From the NCBI RefSeq assembly GCF_038397735.1, contig NZ_CP151635.1, positions 992,001 through 1,056,000 on the forward strand: DNA of 64,000 nt. The letters are read 5' to 3'. Positions 46,357 through 55,610 of the stretch are shown here, piece by piece. The notes below the pieces were generated by a model. The model ran no database searches, was not told the origin of the DNA, and worked only from the letters and a program-made list of their open reading frames with translations. Positions within the stretch are counted from its first letter, which is position 1, and each line of letters starts with the position of its first letter. Source of the DNA: Microbacterium sp. LWH13-1.2. Lineage in GTDB: Bacteria > Actinomycetota > Actinomycetes > Actinomycetales > Microbacteriaceae. A program made the translations under genes and the position numbers.

Positions 46357-49122
46357 ATGGACTCCCTTCCGATCGCGATCCCTGCTGAACCCGCACCGCC
46401 GCGCCGACCGCCGACACCGTTCGTCGCTGCACTCGTGCCGGTGGTCGCCGGCGTGGTCCTCTGGCTCGTGACCGGCTCGCTGTTCTCCTTGTGCTTCGCG
46501 GCGCTCGGACCGCTGATGATCGTCGCGTCGCTGATAGACGGTGCGCGATCCCGACGCAGGGCGCACCGCCTCGCGGAGGCGGAGAGCGCCGAGGCCTGGT
46601 CATCGGCTGAAGCCCTTCTCGCACAGCTTCACGATGATGAGCGTCAGATCCACTGGCACCGGCGACCCGACGCTGCATCGTGTCTGGTCCAGTCCCCGCT
46701 GCGTGGGCTCGACGCGCCCGAAGCCGGCACCGAGATCGTCGTGGGCAGCGGGACGGCGCGAAGCGGAGTGAGAGCGATGGGAGGAGACGGGGAGCGTGAG
46801 CGCGAGTTCCGCTCGAGATGCGGGCGGCTCGAGAACGTGCCGATCGCCGTGCCTCTCGGCAGCGGCGTCGCGCTGCGCGGGGCTCGTCCGATCGTCGAAG
46901 CCGCCGCACGAGCAGTGATAGTGCAGATGTGTCTGCGGTTCGGGACCGCCCAACTCACGCTCATCGGGGATCACCTCGAAGAATGGGGCGTGTCGGGCTT
47001 CCCTCACGCCCGGGCCGCGCGCCGCGGGTCGTTCCGCCTGGGCATGGCTCGGGTCGGTGATACGAGACTGACGACGGAGGCGACGATCTGGCTGCTCGCG
47101 CGCGGCGACGAAATACCGGAGGGGATCACCACGGTGATCGATGTCGTCGAGCCGCACCGCGCGACCGTCCGCACCCCCGAGGGCATCGTCGAGGTCGCAG
47201 CCGAGTGCCTCTCCCACGCGCAGACGGTCGTGGTGGCCGAGTCTCGCACCGACGCCGCCGAGGAGCTCGACGTGTTGCCCGCCGGGGTACGGCTCGAAGA
47301 TCTCGTCCAACCGGTGTCGCAGACCGGGCTGCCGGCCGCGATAGGTCGGGGTGAGCGTGATGATCTGATCCTCGACATCGTCGATGACGGGCCTCATGCC
47401 ATCGTCACGGGAACCACCGGCAGCGGGAAGAGCGAGCTCCTGGTGTCCTGGGTGACGGCCATCGCAAGCGCACACGGTCCGGAGCGCGTGATCTTCGTGC
47501 TCGCGGACTTCAAGGGCGGGACCGCCTTCGAGCCTCTGCGGATCCTCCCGCAGGTCGCGGCGGTGATCACCGACCTCGACGAGCACGGTGCCCGGCGCGG
47601 CGTATCGAGTCTGACGGCGGAGCTGCGACGCCGCGAGACCGTCCTCGCGGCAGCCGGGGCACGCGACATCCGAGAGGTCGGAATGCCGCGGCTGGTGATC
47701 GTCGTCGACGAGTTCGCCGCACTGCTGCAGGAGCACACCGACCTCGGTGTCGTGTTCACGGACATCGCAGCTCGCGGCAGAGCGCTCGGCATGCACCTCA
47801 TTCTCGGAACTCAGCGCGCATCCGGAGTGATTCGCGATGCTCTCGCAGCGAACTGTCCGCTTCGACTGAGTCTGCGCGTCGGTGAGGCCGCTGACAGTCG
47901 CGCGGTGATCGGCACGGATGCGGCGGCCGATCTGCCCGGTGGCGTGGAGTCCAGGGGGCTCGCTCTCGCGCGTCGCCCACAGGACACCGAACCGGTGCCG
48001 TTGAGGGTCGCGCTCACCGGCGCCGCAGACCTCCGGGCCGTCTCGATGGCCTGGGCCGGGGCGGAGGCTCCTCAGAGCCCGTGGCTTCCTGCGCTGCCGT
48101 CGGTCCTTCCGCTCGCCGAGCTGAGTCGTGCGGAGAGGGGGCATGGGGACCTGGTCTTGGGGCGCGCCGACGACCCAGATCACCAGCGTCAGCCGCTCGA
48201 GGTTCTCTCCGTGGGGTCGGATCGCGGCATCGCGCTGATCGGCGCTCCCGGTTCCGGTCGCACCTCGGCTCTGCGTGCGCTGGCGAGGCAGCACTCGGAT
48301 TCGCTATGGGTGTCTCGTGATCCGGAGCTGGCCTGGGACGCGGTCCTCTCGCTCGCGTCGGGAGGCGCGCCGAGGTCGGGACTCGTGCTGTGCGACGACA
48401 TCGATGCCCAGATCAACGAGCTGCCGATCGAATACGGCCAGCACCTCGCCCAGCTGTGGGAGCAGATCCTGCGCAACGGCACGGGTACCACCTTCGTGGT
48501 GACGGCGACGCGGGCTGCAGGGCAGGTGGGCAGGCTGCTCGATTCGCTGCCGAGGCGCGGCCTGCTGCGCATGCCGAGCCGAATCGATCACCTTGCGGCC
48601 GGCGGCGATTCCGACGGATACGACCGCGATCGCCCACCCGGCCGCCTGCGGCTGGGGGATCGTGAGGTGCAGATCGTGTGGGTTCCCGAGGAACGGCTCC
48701 GCTCGACGGGGGTTCTTGGGGTTCCTCAGTCGGCCGAGCGGCTCGCCTGGAATCCACGGTCAGCGGCGACCGCGCTCGTCACACCGGCTTCCTCGGTGGT
48801 CGCCGAGGTCGTGGCTCGGGCGTACCCCGAGTGCGATGTCGTGTCGCTCTCGGGCGAGGCGCCCGCACTTCCCGACTCCGGTCGTCCGATGATCCTGATC
48901 GGAGAGTCGGACGCGTGGCAGCGTCACTGGGCCCTGTGGCAGCGGATTCGCAGCGAGGGCGAGGTGCTCGTGAGAGCCGAGAGCGCAACGGACCTGCGGC
49001 AACTGGCTGGTGTCCGTGAGATCCCGCCCTACGCGAAGCCGCACGCCGGACGCGCCTGGTCGCTGTCAGGAGATTCTGCGCCGCGACGCGTGGTGATTCC
49101 GGCGCTTGCGGACCGGCGGTGA
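46357..49122 (+). CDS. Orphan FtsK/SpoIIIE (EccC-like) ATPase
   Basis: The 921-residue protein has two membrane helices near the N-terminus (about residues 22-60), then a first FtsK/SpoIIIE ATPase domain with P-loop GTTGSGKS (352-359), Walker B VIVVDEFAALL (about 446-455) and GTQRASGVIRDAL. A second nucleotide-binding domain has the P-loop GAPGSGRT from residue 629, with Arg in place of the usual Lys, so it may bind but not hydrolyse ATP. This resembles EccC of type VII secretion, in which the first domain drives export of WXG100 proteins. No EsxA/B, EccB/D or mycosin genes are in the window. Confidence 0.82.
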   Translation: MDSLPIAIPAEPAPPRRPPTPFVAALVPVVAGVVLWLVTGSLFSLCFAALGPLMIVASLIDGARSRRRAHRLAEAESAEAWSSAEALLAQLHDDERQIHWHRRPDAASCLVQSPLRGLDAPEAGTEIVVGSGTARSGVRAMGGDGEREREFRSRCGRLENVPIAVPLGSGVALRGARPIVEAAARAVIVQMCLRFGTAQLTLIGDHLEEWGVSGFPHARAARRGSFRLGMARVGDTRLTTEATIWLLARGDEIPEGITTVIDVVEPHRATVRTPEGIVEVAAECLSHAQTVVVAESRTDAAEELDVLPAGVRLEDLVQPVSQTGLPAAIGRGERDDLILDIVDDGPHAIVTGTTGSGKSELLVSWVTAIASAHGPERVIFVLADFKGGTAFEPLRILPQVAAVITDLDEHGARRGVSSLTAELRRRETVLAAAGARDIREVGMPRLVIVVDEFAALLQEHTDLGVVFTDIAARGRALGMHLILGTQRASGVIRDALAANCPLRLSLRVGEAADSRAVIGTDAAADLPGGVESRGLALARRPQDTEPVPLRVALTGAADLRAVSMAWAGAEAPQSPWLPALPSVLPLAELSRAERGHGDLVLGRADDPDHQRQPLEVLSVGSDRGIALIGAPGSGRTSALRALARQHSDSLWVSRDPELAWDAVLSLASGGAPRSGLVLCDDIDAQINELPIEYGQHLAQLWEQILRNGTGTTFVVTATRAAGQVGRLLDSLPRRGLLRMPSRIDHLAAGGDSDGYDRDRPPGRLRLGDREVQIVWVPEERLRSTGVLGVPQSAERLAWNPRSAATALVTPASSVVAEVVARAYPECDVVSLSGEAPALPDSGRPMILIGESDAWQRHWALWQRIRSEGEVLVRAESATDLRQLAGVREIPPYAKPHAGRAWSLSGDSAPRRVVIPALADRR

Positions 49123-49189
49123 CCTCGGCTCACAGGACGACTGTCGGGCGCACCCGGGGACGAAGCACGCGCCTGCCGGTTATGCGGCG

Positions 49190-50185
49190 TCAGATCCCGC
49201 TGCCGGGGCGGATGACGCCGACCTCCTCGCCCCCGCCGAGCACCTCGAGCGAGAGCGCGGCACCGAGCGTCGCGACGTCGGCGTCGGTCAGCCCGCCTGC
49301 TCGTGCGAGGAGGGTTGCAGCGACGATCGTGGAGGCGCGGGCACCGCCGTCGAGCATCTTCAGGGCGACAGTGGTGCCGTTCGGAGCGACCATGACCATG
49401 ACGCCCTCAGCGCCGCCCTTCGCGAACACACCGAGCGTCTCGATGGCGATCGTGTCAGGGCGACCCGGACCGTCGATCGTCCAGGGGTGTTCGCGGACGG
49501 CGCGCACCAGCGAGCCCGCGACACGGTGCAGAGCGAAGGGGGAGCGGTCGGAGGCCGTCCCGATCCGATGGATCGACCGGGCGAGGCCCGTCAAGGTGAG
49601 CGCATACACCGGAGCGCCGCATCCGTCGATCGCCGTGTGTGCGACCTTCTCGCCCGTCAGGCGCTCGATGACGTCTCGGATGTGCGCCTGAAGCGGATGC
49701 GCAGGATCGAGGTACCCGTCGGTGGGCCAGCCCGTCGCGACGCAGGCGCGCAGCATCGCCGCGTGCTTTCCGGAGCAGTTCATGCGGATCCGGGTCTGTG
49801 CCCCGTGCTCGCGCACCAGCTCGTCGCGAGCGGACGTGTCTCCGGGCCAAGCCGGCGGGCAGGCGAGGTGGTCTTCGGTGAGTCCGCCCTCGGTGAGCAC
49901 ATCGCGCACCACGGATGCATGCCGGTCCGTGCCGCTGTGGCTCGCGGTCGACATGGCGAGCTGCTCGCCTTCGAGAGAGGCGCCGGCCGTGATGCACGCC
50001 ACAGCCTGGAGCGGCTTGAGGCTCGATCGGGGCAGGATCAAGGCATCCGCATTGCCGTGACGCGCGATCACGTCGCCGTCGGGGGAGAGGACCACCGCCG
50101 CTCCCGCGTGGCGGGATTCGACGAACCCGCTCCGTTCGACAACGGCGAGTTCTACGGCATCCTGAACGGTGAGAGTCTCCAGCAC
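49190..50185 (-). CDS. L-asparaginase II-family protein
   Basis: The 331-residue protein matches the asparaginase II (PF06089) family, unrelated to E. coli AnsA/B: VERSGFVESRH at the start, SHSGTDRH, NCSGKHAAML and DGCGAPVYALTL. It hydrolyses asparagine in the cytoplasm. I chose GTG 50185, six bases after TATCCT (leaderless); it gives the family start with VLETLTV. An ATG at 50212 would extend it by nine residues. It is divergent from the OsmC gene. Confidence 0.85.
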   Translation of the reverse strand: MLETLTVQDAVELAVVERSGFVESRHAGAAVVLSPDGDVIARHGNADALILPRSSLKPLQAVACITAGASLEGEQLAMSTASHSGTDRHASVVRDVLTEGGLTEDHLACPPAWPGDTSARDELVREHGAQTRIRMNCSGKHAAMLRACVATGWPTDGYLDPAHPLQAHIRDVIERLTGEKVAHTAIDGCGAPVYALTLTGLARSIHRIGTASDRSPFALHRVAGSLVRAVREHPWTIDGPGRPDTIAIETLGVFAKGGAEGVMVMVAPNGTTVALKMLDGGARASTIVAATLLARAGGLTDADVATLGAALSLEVLGGGEEVGVIRPGSGI

Positions 50186-50191
50186 CTCCCC

Positions 50192-50197
50192 AGGATA
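50192..50197 (-). promoter_or_regulatory. -10 box TATCCT of the asparaginase gene
   Basis: TATCCT on the minus strand ends six bases before the GTG at 50185. Confidence 0.45.
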
Positions 50198-50258
50198 TCG
50201 TCGGTTCGGCATGGGGCTGTGCCAGGGCGGCGCGGTTCCCGGGGTTCGATGCGGCTGG

Positions 50259-50264
50259 CAGACT
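50259..50264 (+). promoter_or_regulatory. -10 box CAGACT of the OsmC gene
   Basis: CAGACT ends six bases before the ATG at 50271. Confidence 0.4.
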
Positions 50265-50270
50265 GTCGGC

Positions 50271-50762
50271 ATGGCAGATCGTTCCGCGCCTCTCGGCGAG
50301 CATCGCTACACACTCACCTCGACCTGGACCGGGAACTCCGGCACGGGGACCAGCGGTTATCGCGACTACCGCCGCGACGTCACGCTCGAGGTGGCGGGCA
50401 AGCCGGACGTCCTGGCATCCGCCGACAAGCCGTTCCGCGGTGATCCCTCGCGCTGGAATCCCGAGGACCTCCTGCTTGCCTCGCTCTCCGAGTGTCATCT
50501 GCTCTCGTATCTGCACGCCTGCGTCACCGCCGGCGTGGTGGTCGTCTCCTACCGCGACACCGCCTCGGGCGTGATGCGCGAGGACGGCGCCGGTGGCGGT
50601 GCCTTCGTCGAGGTGATGCTGCGGCCCGAGGTCGTGGTCGCGGATGCGTCCATGATCGACGCCGCCGAGCGTGCACACGCACAGGCCAACGCGTGGTGCT
50701 TCATCGCGAACTCCATGAACTTCCCGGTGCGTCACGAAGCGAGGGTCCGCGCTGAAGAATGA
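50271..50762 (+). CDS. OsmC-family protein
   Basis: The 163-residue protein has the OsmC fold with the first redox Cys in LLLASLSECHLLSYLHAC and a later Cys in ANAWCFIANSMNFPV. It is closer to the YhfA-like OsmC branch than to Ohr, which is encoded at 9926. Thiol-based peroxide reduction is likely but the substrate is unknown. It appears to be monocistronic. Confidence 0.85.
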   Translation: MADRSAPLGEHRYTLTSTWTGNSGTGTSGYRDYRRDVTLEVAGKPDVLASADKPFRGDPSRWNPEDLLLASLSECHLLSYLHACVTAGVVVVSYRDTASGVMREDGAGGGAFVEVMLRPEVVVADASMIDAAERAHAQANAWCFIANSMNFPVRHEARVRAEE

Positions 50763-50849
50763 TCCCTCGCCAGGATGCGGGCCTCGATCGGATGATCGGC
50801 GACGACGCCGCGCGACCGCCTGTTCCGGCTGATCCGGAGGTTCAGGGCC

Positions 50850-51629
50850 TCAGCGGCGCTCGTGCGGGAGTGCCTGCTTGATCTTCTCGATCGTGCCCTG
50901 AGCCGGAGCCTCGTTGTACGCGTCGGCGAGTTCCTGCCCGGACAGGGCGTGTATCGCCGCCATGATCTCGTCGGTCGCGAGCCGACGTGCGCGACCGCTC
51001 GTCGCCGGGCCGTGAGGGGAGAGGTCCAGCGGCTGACCGAACCTCACGGTGATGCGCTCCTTGAGAGTCGGCACCTTGGCGCCGACCGGCATCACCTTGT
51101 CGGTTCCGATCAGTCCGACGGGGACCACTGGGGCGCCGGTCTGCAGCGCGAGGAAGGCGACCCCCGTGCGGCCCTTGTACAGACGTCCGTCGGTCGAGCG
51201 CGTTCCCTCGGGGTAGAGGGCGACGGCGAGCCCCTCGTCGAGCAGCTGTCGTTGCACGTCGAGTGCGTCGAGAGCGGCCTTGCCTGCGCCGCGGCGCACC
51301 GAGATCGCCCCGATGGATTCGAAGAAGGTCTTGCTGAACCAGCCTTTGAGCCCCGGGCCTTCGAAGTAGCTCGACTTCGCGAGGAAGTGCACAGGGCGCG
51401 GCGCCGCGACCGGAATCGCGATCGAGTCGATGAAGGACAGGTGATTGCTCGCGAAGATGACGGGGCCGTCCTTCGGCACGTTCTCCCTGCCCTCGATTCG
51501 CGGTCGGTAGATCGTGCGTGCGAGCGGAGTGATGAGGCTGCGTCCGAGCGCATAGGCGAAGCCGGCGTGACGAGGCTTCTCAGTCTCTGCGGGCGAGGAT
51601 TCGGGCTCCACGGACTGCTCTGACGTCAT
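50850..51629 (-). CDS. PlsC-family 1-acyl-glycerol-3-phosphate acyltransferase
   Basis: The 259-residue protein has the acyltransferase motifs NHLSFID (HX4D catalytic pair), the glycerol-phosphate-binding YPEGTRS, and APVVPVGLIG. It adds the second acyl chain in phosphatidic acid synthesis or acylates another glycerolipid at the inner membrane face. The first 25 residues are acidic and disordered. It is convergent with the OsmC gene and stands alone. Confidence 0.88.
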   Translation of the reverse strand: MTSEQSVEPESSPAETEKPRHAGFAYALGRSLITPLARTIYRPRIEGRENVPKDGPVIFASNHLSFIDSIAIPVAAPRPVHFLAKSSYFEGPGLKGWFSKTFFESIGAISVRRGAGKAALDALDVQRQLLDEGLAVALYPEGTRSTDGRLYKGRTGVAFLALQTGAPVVPVGLIGTDKVMPVGAKVPTLKERITVRFGQPLDLSPHGPATSGRARRLATDEIMAAIHALSGQELADAYNEAPAQGTIEKIKQALPHERR

Positions 51630-51752
51630 CAGAGCAGATTACCCCCGGATCCATGCCTTGGTGGGAATGAAGCGCCAGAGCGCGCCTCCCAGCATCGACA
51701 AAGAGGTATGGGGGATGATGGGGTGTCCCGCCCGCGATCCTGAGGTCTTACT

Positions 51753-52736
51753 GTGCGCAAGCGTCCGCTCATCGTTCTGTCCACCGTCGCTGCGGCGACC
51801 CTGCTGCTGGCCGGTTGCGCCGGCGATGCGGCGCCCGAGTCGACGGGAACGCCCGATCCGTCGGCGCAGAGCTCCTGCCTCGCTGACCTCGCCTCGGGCG
51901 CAGGTTCCGACGCCGTGTCCGTCGAGGGCACCGGAGCCGACGCGAAGGTCACTGTTCCCGCAGATGCCGATCTCGCCGAAGCCCAGCGCTCCGTCGTGGT
52001 CGAGGGCGACGGCGACGACGTCATGCCCGGCGATCTCGTCTCGCTTCGGTACCAGCTCGTGGACGCCACGACCAACGAGGTGCTCAGCACGTCGGAGCGC
52101 GGCCCCGACGGCGTGCTTTCCGCACTTCTCGCGGTGCAGCAGCCGCAGCAGATCGTCGACCCCACCCAGTCGACCGTCTTCACCGTCGCCGCGGAGTGCC
52201 TCCCGATCGGCTCGAGCATCGTGCTGACGCTGCCGGCCGCACAGGAGGGCATGAACCCGAGCGTTCTCTACGTCGAGACCATCGAGCAGCTCCCGAAGAC
52301 CGCTTCCGGCTCGGATGTCGATGCGACCGAGGGCATGCCCACCGTCGAGCTCGACGACGCGGGCTCTCCCACGATCACCATCCCGGACTCCGAAGCCCCC
52401 ACCGAGACCGAGGTCGCCGTCCTCAAGCAGGGTGACGGAGCCGTCGTCGGCGCCGGTGACCTGGTCACCGTGCAGTATCGCGGAGTCAAATGGTCGGACG
52501 GCACCGAGTTCGACTCGAGCTGGAGCCGCGACGCAGAGCCCTCGCAGTTCCAGACGAGCGGCGTCGTGACCGGCTTCAAGATGGCGCTCGAAGGCCAGCA
52601 GGTCGGATCCCAGGTCGTCGTCGCGATGCCCCCGAAGGACGGCTACGGTGCATCCGAGGGCAACGAGCTGCAGAACGAGACCCTGGTCTTCGTCGTCGAC
52701 ATCCTCGCGACCACGCCCATCGAGCAGGCCCCGTAA
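51753..52736 (+). CDS. FKBP-type peptidyl-prolyl isomerase lipoprotein
   Basis: The 327-residue protein has a lipoprotein signal peptide with lipobox LAGC (Cys22) and two FKBP-like domains. The first (about 75-180) is diverged. The second (about 215-320) has GDLVTVQYRGVKWSDGTEFDSSW and PPKDGYGA typical of active FKBPs. It is expected to help fold exported proteins at the outer face of the membrane. The start is GTG. It lies 37 bases before dxr. Confidence 0.88.
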   Translation: MRKRPLIVLSTVAAATLLLAGCAGDAAPESTGTPDPSAQSSCLADLASGAGSDAVSVEGTGADAKVTVPADADLAEAQRSVVVEGDGDDVMPGDLVSLRYQLVDATTNEVLSTSERGPDGVLSALLAVQQPQQIVDPTQSTVFTVAAECLPIGSSIVLTLPAAQEGMNPSVLYVETIEQLPKTASGSDVDATEGMPTVELDDAGSPTITIPDSEAPTETEVAVLKQGDGAVVGAGDLVTVQYRGVKWSDGTEFDSSWSRDAEPSQFQTSGVVTGFKMALEGQQVGSQVVVAMPPKDGYGASEGNELQNETLVFVVDILATTPIEQAP

Positions 52737-52761
52737 GGGCTGAGGGGCCGAGGGCTTGCCA

Positions 52762-52767
52762 TAGGCT
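52762..52767 (+). promoter_or_regulatory. -10 box TAGGCT of dxr
   Basis: TAGGCT ends six bases before the dxr ATG. Confidence 0.55.
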
Positions 52768-52773
52768 GGCGGC

Positions 52774-53856
52774 ATGCGTCGCATCATCGTCCTCGGCTCC
52801 ACAGGTTCCATCGGCACGCAGGCGCTCGACGTCATCCGCGCCAATCCCCGTCGATTCGAACTCGTCGGCCTCGCCGCCGGTTCGAACGCGGAGATGCTGG
52901 CTGAGCAGGCGCAGGCGTTCCAGGTCGAGAGCACGGCGCTCGGCGCCGCCGAGGCCGAGCAGCTGGTGCGGGACGTCGATGCCGATGTCGTGCTCAACGC
53001 GATCACCGGATCCATCGGGCTCGGATCCACTCTCGCGGCGCTGAAGGCGGGGCGGACTCTCGCTCTCGCGAACAAGGAGTCGCTCATCGTCGGCGGCGAG
53101 CTCGTTCTCGCGGCTGCGGCCCCCGATCAGATCGTCCCCGTCGACTCGGAGCACTCCGCGATCGCGCAGGCGCTGCGCAGCGGAACCCACGCCGAGGTGC
53201 GACGTCTCGTCGTCACGGCATCCGGCGGACCGTTCCGCGGATGTTCGCGTGACGAGATGGCCGAGGTGACCCCGCAGCAGGCCCTCGCCCACCCCACCTG
53301 GGACATGGGCCGGATGGTCACCACGAACTCCGCCACCCTCGTGAACAAGGGGCTCGAGGTCATCGAGGCCCACCTGTTGTTCGACGTCGCCTACGACGAC
53401 ATCGAGGTGGTCGTTCATCCGCAGTCGATCGTGCACTCGATGGTCGAATTCATCGACGGATCGACGATCGCCCAGGCGTCTCCACCCGACATGCGTCTGC
53501 CCATCTCGCTCGGACTCGACTGGCCGAACCGCATCGGCGGCGTCGGGCGCCCGCTCGACTGGACGCAGGCGACCTCCTGGACGTTCGAGCCGCTCGACGA
53601 CGACGCCTTTCCGTCCGTCGACCTCGCCAAGGCCGTCGGACGCGCGGGAGCCACGTTCCCCGCCGTCTACAACGCGGCGAACGAACAGGCGGTCGATGCG
53701 TTCCACGAAGGACGGCTGCCGTTCCTCGGGATCGTCGACACGATCGCACGGGTGGTCGACGCCCATGAGCCGCCGCAGACCCTGACCGTCGAGTCGCTGG
53801 CGGAGGCCGAGGACTGGGCTCGCCGCAAGGCCGATCAGCTGATCGCGAAGGCCTGA
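52774..53856 (+). CDS. dxr: 1-deoxy-D-xylulose 5-phosphate reductoisomerase
   Basis: The 360-residue enzyme of the MEP isoprenoid pathway has the NADPH site [20 protein letters not shown], the substrate segment VDSEHSAI, and TASGGPFRG. It makes MEP from DXP. The ATG lies six bases after a TAGGCT -10 box. Another MEP enzyme, ispG, is at 60506, and a site-2 protease gene at 57037; in many actinobacteria these three are adjacent (dxr-rip-ispG), so the intervening genes here look like later insertions. Confidence 0.96.
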   Translation: MRRIIVLGSTGSIGTQALDVIRANPRRFELVGLAAGSNAEMLAEQAQAFQVESTALGAAEAEQLVRDVDADVVLNAITGSIGLGSTLAALKAGRTLALANKESLIVGGELVLAAAAPDQIVPVDSEHSAIAQALRSGTHAEVRRLVVTASGGPFRGCSRDEMAEVTPQQALAHPTWDMGRMVTTNSATLVNKGLEVIEAHLLFDVAYDDIEVVVHPQSIVHSMVEFIDGSTIAQASPPDMRLPISLGLDWPNRIGGVGRPLDWTQATSWTFEPLDDDAFPSVDLAKAVGRAGATFPAVYNAANEQAVDAFHEGRLPFLGIVDTIARVVDAHEPPQTLTVESLAEAEDWARRKADQLIAKA

Positions 53857-53861
53857 CGCGA

Positions 53862-53892
53862 CGACGGCCGCAGCGGATCGCTGCGGCCGTCG
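53862..53892. terminator. Bidirectional terminator between dxr and the MurE-like gene
   Basis: A perfect 14-bp stem (53862-53875 with 53879-53892) with a three-base loop lies in the convergent gap. Confidence 0.8.
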
Positions 53893-53898
53893 ATCGCA

Positions 53899-55521
53899 TC
53901 AGTCTTCGTCGGGGTAGGGCACGGGCCAGCGCGAGTCCGGCACCGGCCATCCTGCAGCGCGCAGAGCGCGGCGAGCGAGTTCGCGCGCCGAATACGGAGT
54001 GCGCACTCCGCGGATGTCGCGGTAGTCCTGATGTCCGGGGCCGGCCCACAGGATCGAGTCGCCCTCGCCGACGAGGCCGACGGCGGCGACGATGGCCGCC
54101 TCGGGCGGCGAGTACTCGTGGATCTCTGCGTCCGGGCGTGCTCGGCGGGCGCCGGCGACCAGAGTGGCCCTGATCGATTCCGCGTCCTCGAAGCGAGGGT
54201 GGTGGTCTGTGACGACGAGGATGTCGCTGCCCTCGACGGCTGTGCGAGCCATGTCGTAGCGCTTGCTGGCGTCGCGGTCGCCGTCTGCGCCGAACAGCAT
54301 CAGCACTTTGCCCGGGGTGACGCGGCGCACGGCCGCGAGGGTCTTCTCGAAGGCGTCGGGGGAGTGCCCGAAGTCGACGAAGACGACGGGGCCCGTGTCG
54401 CCGGACACGAGCTGGGTGCGACCGGGCAGGTGGGCGTCGATGCCGCCGTCGCGCTCGAGGGCTGCGACGATACGGTCCCACTCGTAGCCGCCCTCGAGCA
54501 GCATCACGATCGCCAGAGCGGCGTTGGCAGCCATGTGAGGGCCGATCACCGGAACGGTGGTCGTGAGGGATCCGGCAGGACCCGTCAGCGTGAAGGTGGT
54601 TCCTGACGCGCGCTCGTCGTCGATCTCGACGACCCAGTCGGCGTTCGCGGCGGCAGCGGGGTCGGCCGCGATGGACGGCGTCCCGACGGTGACGACCGGG
54701 ATCTCCGCGCGCTCCACCACGATCGCGCCGTTGGCGGAGTCGAGGCAGACCACACCACGCGTCGCGCGGTCGGGGCGGAAGAGCGGGAGCTTCGCCTCGA
54801 AGTACTCCTCCATGTCGGCGTAGTCGTCGAGGTGGTCGTGGCTGAGGTTCGTGAATCCGGCCACATCGAAGCGGATGCCGTCGACGCGGTGACGCGAGAG
54901 CGCCTGCGCGCTGACCTCGACGGCCACGGCCTCGACGTCGCGCTCGCGCATCAGCGCGAGCAGAGCGTGCATCTCGGATGCCTCGGGGGTGGTGAGTCTC
55001 GAGACGATGACCTCTCCGGCGATGTGCCGCTCGGCTGTCGAAGAGAGTCCGGTGACGACGCCGAGCTGGTCGAGGATGCCCTCGAGCAGGTGAGACACGC
55101 TGGTCTTGCCGTTCGTCCCGGTGGTCGCGAACAGCAGCGGGAGAGGCTCGCCTGCTCCGGTGCCGTAGACCCAGGCGCTCAACGCGCCGAGAACCGCGCG
55201 CGGGTCATCGACGACGAGTACGGGCAGGCCCGCGGGCTCCGCGATCTCGGCGCCTGCCTCGTCTGTGATGATCGCGACGGCGCCCTTCTCGGCGGCGGTG
55301 ATCGCGAATTCGGCGCCGTGGCGGTTCACGCCTCGGATCGCGACGAAGGCCTCGCCGGGGCGGAGGTCGGCGGTGGCGAGAGTGACCCCCGACAGGGTGA
55401 CACCGCTCACCTCCCCGCGGACGTCGCGCGCGAATCGAGAGGCGAGTTCGGACAGCTCGCGCCGGGGCGGGTTCGCGGGGCGGAGCACGGGAGGCAGGCT
55501 CGGTTGTTGTTCAATCGACAT
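53899..55521 (-). CDS. MurE-like UDP-N-acetylmuramoyl-peptide ligase
   Basis: The 540-residue Mur ligase has the ATP loop ATTGTNGKTSVS, the substrate segment SRLTTPEASEMH, SHDHLDDYADMEEYFEAK, and a C-terminal domain with TDHHPRFED. In MurE this last region selects the third amino acid; DAP enzymes have DNPR, but here it reads DHHPR (residues 439-443), one residue longer. The ATG at 55521 is preferred because longer forms have no ribosome site. Cell-wall precursor synthesis is certain in outline; the amino acid added is not. Confidence 0.85.
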   Translation of the reverse strand: MSIEQQPSLPPVLRPANPPRRELSELASRFARDVRGEVSGVTLSGVTLATADLRPGEAFVAIRGVNRHGAEFAITAAEKGAVAIITDEAGAEIAEPAGLPVLVVDDPRAVLGALSAWVYGTGAGEPLPLLFATTGTNGKTSVSHLLEGILDQLGVVTGLSSTAERHIAGEVIVSRLTTPEASEMHALLALMRERDVEAVAVEVSAQALSRHRVDGIRFDVAGFTNLSHDHLDDYADMEEYFEAKLPLFRPDRATRGVVCLDSANGAIVVERAEIPVVTVGTPSIAADPAAAANADWVVEIDDERASGTTFTLTGPAGSLTTTVPVIGPHMAANAALAIVMLLEGGYEWDRIVAALERDGGIDAHLPGRTQLVSGDTGPVVFVDFGHSPDAFEKTLAAVRRVTPGKVLMLFGADGDRDASKRYDMARTAVEGSDILVVTDHHPRFEDAESIRATLVAGARRARPDAEIHEYSPPEAAIVAAVGLVGEGDSILWAGPGHQDYRDIRGVRTPYSARELARRALRAAGWPVPDSRWPVPYPDED

Positions 55522-55568
55522 GTCGCATCCATGATCGCACGGCTCCGGAGAGATCACGGGGTGCGGCA

Positions 55569-55600
55569 CGTCTCCTCGGCCCCATCGAGCCGAGGAGACG
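55569..55600 (-). terminator. Terminator after the ycnI gene
   Basis: A perfect 12-bp stem (55569-55580 with 55589-55600) with an eight-base loop lies 11 bases beyond the YcnI stop, so the MurE-like gene is a separate unit. Confidence 0.7.
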
Positions 55601-55610
55601 CGCCAGGATG

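Noticed and set aside
45501..49122. A complete type VII secretion locus
   Set aside because: Only an EccC-like ATPase is present; there are no WXG100 proteins, EccB/D/E or mycosin genes.
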